NCBI GenBank assembly: GCA_045805265.1
Contig: JBJMLO010000013.1
Coordinates: 1-64,000 of the forward strand
Length of the DNA: 64,000 bases
Reading direction: 5' to 3'
DNA from: JBJMLO01 sp045805265
GTDB lineage: Bacteria > Actinomycetota > UBA4738 > JACQTL01
Made by a program: the position numbers and the translations under genes. Under the pieces are notes generated by a model that was not told the origin of the DNA, searched no databases, and was given only the letters and a program-made list of their open reading frames with translations. Below are positions 62,689 to 64,000 of the stretch, piece after piece (positions within the stretch are counted from its first letter, which is position 1; the number at the start of each line of letters is the position of its first letter).

Positions 62689-64000
62689 CTATCTCGTTCC
62701 GCTGAGTGCGAACCCGAAGACGTCGTCTTCCTCGGCAACGTCCTTGATCCCGGCGCTGTCCTGGTGCCAGAACTGGTCGCCGGTCGCGGTCAGCCCGGTC
62801 GTCGAGCCGTACAGAACGTTGACGGCACCGGCCTCGGTGATGGTCCCGATGTCCTCCGAGGGCACGCCGATCGCGAGGTCGTCCCGCCCGGACTTCCCGA
62901 AGTCGGCGGCGAGCACGGCCTCACCCAACAGGTCCCCGGTGGCTCCGGCGCCCTGGGCCTCCGCGACGTCGAGAACTCCGGGCGAATCCTGGTTCCAGAA
63001 CTGGTTTCCCTTCGCCACGAGGCCGGTGGCGGACCCGTACAGGACGTTCACCGCCCCGACGTCGTGCTTCCCGGCCACGTTCTCCCCCTGGACCCCGATC
63101 GCGAGGTCGGACTGCAGTCCCTTTCCGAAGTCTCCCACGGTCAGGCTCCAGGAGAAGACGTCGGTGTTGTCGTCCGGATCCGCTGCGCCCTCGGCCTGGT
63201 CCAGGATCCCGGGACTGTTCTGCGACCAGAACTGATCGCCCGTCGCGGACAGGCCGTTGGTCGAGCCGTACAGGACGTTGACGGCCCCAGCGCCCTGGGC
63301 CGTGCCCACCGTCTCGGCCGTGACACCGATCGCGAGGTCGGCGAAGCTGCTCTTTCCGAAGTTCGCGCCGGCCAGCGAGAAGCCGAAGGCGTCACCCTCC
63401 TCGGCGGCGTCTTCCACCCCGGCGGAGTCCTGGGTCCACACCTGGTTCCCGGCCGCCGCGGGGCCCTTCGCCGAGCCGTACAGGATCAAGACGGCGCCCA
63501 TGTCGTCGATCGTCGACGGAGACTCCACGTCCTCCAGGGGAATGCCGATGGCCAAGTCTGCCAGCGCACTCTTGCCCAGGTTCGCCGCCGCCAGCGAGTC
63601 GCCGAAGTTGTCGCCTCCCTCCACGCCGTCGGTGAGGAGTCCGGAGGAGTCCTCGTCCCACAGCTGGGCGCCGTTCGCGGTGAGTCCCGTGATCGACCCG
63701 AATAAGACGTGGACGACTCCGGACTGGCCCTCGGACCCGAGACCCTCCCGCGGGACCCCGATCGCGAGATCGTCGTGACTGCTTCCCCCGAAGTTCGCCG
63801 CGGCCAGGACCATGCCGAAGTTGTCACCGGTCTCCGAGCCCTCGAGGACGAACTGCGTGTCCTGGGTGAAGAACTGGTTGCCGTTCGCCGTCAGACCGGT
63901 GGGGGTTCCGTACAGGACGTTGATCGCCCCGGCGTCAGAGATCGTGCCGCCGAGGAAGCCGGAGAGGTCTTCCGAAGGTGCGCCGACCGCGAGGTCGGAG
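62689..64000 (-). CDS. FG-GAP (integrin alpha-like) repeat protein, C-terminal part (runs off the window)
   Basis: At least 437 aa, open to the window edge. Six to seven repeats of about 60-70 residues read DNFGDSLAAANLGKSALADLAIGIP...GAVNVLYGSTNGLSATGDQFW. The DLAIGVP and GAVNVLYGS elements are FG-GAP hallmarks of seven-bladed integrin-like propellers, usually secreted and calcium-binding. The start and signal peptide lie beyond base 64000. The stop at 62689 lies 20 bp upstream of the flippase-like gene's start (62668), same strand. Confidence 0.88.
   Translation of the reverse strand, partial: SDLAVGAPSEDLSGFLGGTISDAGAINVLYGTPTGLTANGNQFFTQDTQFVLEGSETGDNFGMVLAAANFGGSSHDDLAIGVPREGLGSEGQSGVVHVLFGSITGLTANGAQLWDEDSSGLLTDGVEGGDNFGDSLAAANLGKSALADLAIGIPLEDVESPSTIDDMGAVLILYGSAKGPAAAGNQVWTQDSAGVEDAAEEGDAFGFSLAGANFGKSSFADLAIGVTAETVGTAQGAGAVNVLYGSTNGLSATGDQFWSQNSPGILDQAEGAADPDDNTDVFSWSLTVGDFGKGLQSDLAIGVQGENVAGKHDVGAVNVLYGSATGLVAKGNQFWNQDSPGVLDVAEAQGAGATGDLLGEAVLAADFGKSGRDDLAIGVPSEDIGTITEAGAVNVLYGSTTGLTATGDQFWHQDSAGIKDVAEEDDVFGFALSGTR

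Noticed and set aside
59616..62692. 17-bp exact repeat CCCCCGGATCGACCTAT at 59616 and 62676 as an element border
   Set aside because: One match of this length is not far above chance in 64 kb of high-GC DNA, and no other border features accompany it.

Overview
The window is a high-GC chromosome segment with actinobacterial hallmarks: an F420-type NADPH reductase, a SARP/BTAD regulator fused to a Ser/Thr kinase, a DinB/maleylpyruvate-isomerase-like protein, a MmyB-type regulator remnant, DUF2255, several ECF sigma factors, and frequent GTG and TTG starts with 1-4 nt overlaps. An uncultured Actinomycetota lineage is the best guess; a neighbouring high-GC terrestrial phylum cannot be excluded from sequence alone. 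No rRNA, CRISPR array, replication origin or intact integrase was seen.

Layout. 1-304: end of an IS3-family element. 345-9250 (minus): a tightly coupled operon read from right to left. It holds an ECF sigma factor, a zinc-finger membrane anti-sigma factor, an ABC ATPase, three permeases, a membrane class III cyclase, a cysteine-less Rieske-like protein and a serine hydrolase fused to a propeller. The anti-sigma factor and the cyclase share the same membrane module. 9739-11422 (minus): a second ECF factor with a membrane-tethered propeller. 11572-20541: mixed metabolism and stress genes (split-barrel flavoprotein, KatG, secreted BNR-repeat protein, zinc alcohol dehydrogenase, DUF2255, LtrA, cupin, F420 reductase), with gene remnants in the gaps. 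20688-24616: the Hen1-Pnkp RNA repair operon, followed by a broken HigB toxin and an intact HigA antitoxin. 25333-30606 (minus): a 1757-aa SARP-kinase-STAND-WD40 fusion. It is divergent from a secreted HExxH protein, and a strong palindrome lies between them. 31413-34251: small genes, ECF and RTX remnants, and an IS110 transposase. 34510-36441: aconitase.

36652-45677 (plus): five tandem secreted parallel beta-helix proteins ending in a CDIGAYE anchor-type tail. Converging on them, 52880-45708 (minus) is a chemosensory operon (MCP, CheW, CheA-REC, CheB, CheR-TPR, REC-GGDEF). This is the component set of the Pseudomonas Wsp system, so the likely output is cyclic di-GMP rather than a flagellar motor.

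52989-61297: tRNA-Cys and tRNA-Val, then three 3'-half copies of tRNA-Val at 56389, 58206 and 61253. They divide the DNA into three segments: an ECF factor with two PD40 propeller proteins; a secreted cysteine-containing protein with an IS remnant and a truncated secreted protein; and an M48 protease with a Tat-exported GH10 enzyme. The pattern looks like repeated integration at a tRNA gene, with the integrases now gone. 61478-64000 (minus): a flippase-like membrane protein and the end of a secreted FG-GAP repeat protein.

Overall the segment is rich in signalling genes and exported repeat proteins (beta-propellers and beta-helices), and many of these genes are paired with regulators.
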